Below are positions 63,028 through 64,000 of a DNA stretch of 64,000 nucleotides, one piece after another. The notes beneath the pieces are model-generated. The model saw only the letters and a list, made by a program, of their open reading frames with translations. It searched no databases and had not been told where the DNA came from. The position numbers and the translations under genes were made by a program. Source of the DNA: Clostridia bacterium. Its GTDB lineage: Bacteria > Bacillota > Clostridia > Lachnospirales > Lachnospiraceae. Numbering within the stretch: position 1 is the first letter of the stretch; every line of letters starts with the position of its first letter. The DNA lies in contig CAJTEN010000005.1 of assembly GCA_910575245.1 (NCBI GenBank), positions 124,001 through 188,000 on the forward strand, written 5' to 3'.

Positions 63028-64000
63028 ATGGAAGTGTATTTGGATAATTCTGCGACAACCAGATGTTATGATGAGGTTGCGGAGTTAGTATGTGAGGTCA
63101 TGTGCAAGGATTATGGCAATCCGTCAAGCATGCACCATAAAGGCGTAGAAGCCGAATTACATTTAAGATATGCCAAAGAAACACTGGCCAGGATACTGAA
63201 GGTAAATGAGAAGGAGATACTGTTTACTTCCGGCGGTACGGAAGCCGATAATATCGCGCTGATCGGTGCGGCGATGGCGAATCACAGAAGAGGCAGACAT
63301 CTGATTACCACCAGGATGGAGCATCCTGCGGTTCTGCAGACTATGGCATATCTGGAAAATCAGGGGTTTGAGGTAACATATCTTCCGGTAGACCATGAAG
63401 GAAGAATTTCTCTGAGTGATCTGGAACATGCCATAAGAGAAGATACGATTCTGGTGTCGGTCATGCATGTCAATAATGAGATCGGAAGCGTACAGCCCAT
63501 TGCGGAGGCGGGGGAACTGATCAAACGATGCAATCCGCAGACATTATTTCATGTGGACGCGGTGCAGGGATTCGGTAAATTCAGAATCTATCCTGCCAGG
63601 ACGCAGGTGGATATGCTGTCTGTCAGTGCGCATAAGATACACGGGCCCAAGGGAGTCGGCTTTCTGTATATCAAGGAGGGATCGAAAGTCCATCCTATCA
63701 TATACGGCGGCGGCCAACAGAAAGGAATGCGTTCCGGTACGGAAAATGTGCCGGGGATTGCGGGACTTGCCAGGGCGGCCGAGATGGTTTATGCGAATCT
63801 GGACCGTGATGTGGACAGAATGTATGAATTGCGGAATATGCTGATTGAAGGGGTCAGCCGTATCGGCCAGGTCAAGGTCAACGGATGTCCGGGACGGGAA
63901 GGCGCGCCCCATATTGTCAGTCTTTCCGTGCGCGGTGTGCGCAGCGAGGTTCTGCTGCATGCACTGGAGGAGAGAGGGATCTATGTGTCGGCGGGAAGTG
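63028..64000 (+). CDS. Cysteine desulfurase, NifS type (runs off window end)
   Basis: The frame from ATG 63028 stays open to the window end (324 codons of about 380). Motifs: VYLDNSATTRCYDEV at the start, LFTSGGTEADNIAL, the PLP-site MHVNNEIGSVQPI and FHVDAVQGFGK, then SAHKIHGPKGVGFLY with Lys203 as the Schiff-base lysine, and GGQQKGMRSGTENV. It moves sulfur from cysteine to iron-sulfur or thio-tRNA pathways. The active Cys loop lies at or beyond the window end. Start after AAAGGAATGACAG. In many Clostridia the next gene is thiI. Confidence 0.93.
   Translation, partial: MEVYLDNSATTRCYDEVAELVCEVMCKDYGNPSSMHHKGVEAELHLRYAKETLARILKVNEKEILFTSGGTEADNIALIGAAMANHRRGRHLITTRMEHPAVLQTMAYLENQGFEVTYLPVDHEGRISLSDLEHAIREDTILVSVMHVNNEIGSVQPIAEAGELIKRCNPQTLFHVDAVQGFGKFRIYPARTQVDMLSVSAHKIHGPKGVGFLYIKEGSKVHPIIYGGGQQKGMRSGTENVPGIAGLARAAEMVYANLDRDVDRMYELRNMLIEGVSRIGQVKVNGCPGREGAPHIVSLSVRGVRSEVLLHALEERGIYVSAGS

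Overview
The window reads as chromosome from a gut-type Clostridium relative, most likely a Lachnospiraceae member. The grounds are moderate GC, strong AGGAGG ribosome sites, several sugar ABC systems of the two-permease plus lipoprotein kind without their own ATPase, a YesM/AraC two-component pair, RibU under an FMN riboswitch, and repeated AAA-ATPase/PD-(D/E)XK genes. No phage structural gene, complete insertion sequence, CRISPR array, rRNA or tRNA was seen.

Layout. 1-9.8 kb: an oligopeptide-type ABC transporter (binding protein, two permeases, one fused double ATPase) runs into a CocE/NonD hydrolase, an AtuA-like pair and a CaiB/BaiF CoA-transferase, ending at a terminator. 9.9-16.1 kb: a LacI regulator with two identical 16-bp operators, an AnmK-like sugar kinase and a ribose-type ABC transporter. 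16.3-18.2 kb: an AAA/PD-(D/E)XK gene with a strange added tail. 18.5-23.8 kb: sensor kinase, AraC-type response regulator, a binding protein that has lost its front half, and two permeases. 23.9-28.1 kb: a gene graveyard (Rpn-like gene with two in-frame stops, transporter, esterase, SGNH and flavoprotein remnants) around an intact esterase and a Nif3-like gene. 28.2-34.6 kb: beta-helix protein, second AAA/PD-(D/E)XK gene, solitary HipA-like kinase, M18 aminopeptidase. 34.8-37.5 kb: a wrecked peptide ABC operon merged by deletion with a binding-protein fragment and an opposite-strand response-regulator remnant. 37.6-41.7 kb: a 154-bp MITE, a long palindrome, an AAA_14-type ATPase, the FMN riboswitch with ribU, and an ATPase preceded by four 29-bp repeats. 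41.8-48.3 kb: a LacI-controlled GH32 fructan/sucrose operon. 48.3-54.2 kb: an SF2 helicase locus divergent from a coiled-coil protein and two overlapping BrxD-like (DUF2791) ATPases. 54.2-54.6 kb: two nested MITEs, both with 8-bp target duplications. 54.8-58.3 kb: frameshifted AraC regulator, front-truncated MFS symporter, esterase. 58.7-60.3 kb: third AAA/PD-(D/E)XK gene. 60.5-64 kb: a core operon (prmA, vanZ-like, rsmE, nifS-like).

Two things stand out. The first is the 48.3-54.2 kb helicase plus twin-ATPase locus. It has the look of a defence system built from BREX-type parts but lacks the BREX methyltransferase and phosphatase genes here. The second is the family of small non-autonomous elements (GTWAC ends, 8-bp duplications) found whole at 37.6 and 54.3 kb and in pieces elsewhere, together with many deletion scars. 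The window looks like an actively eroding accessory region between core genes.
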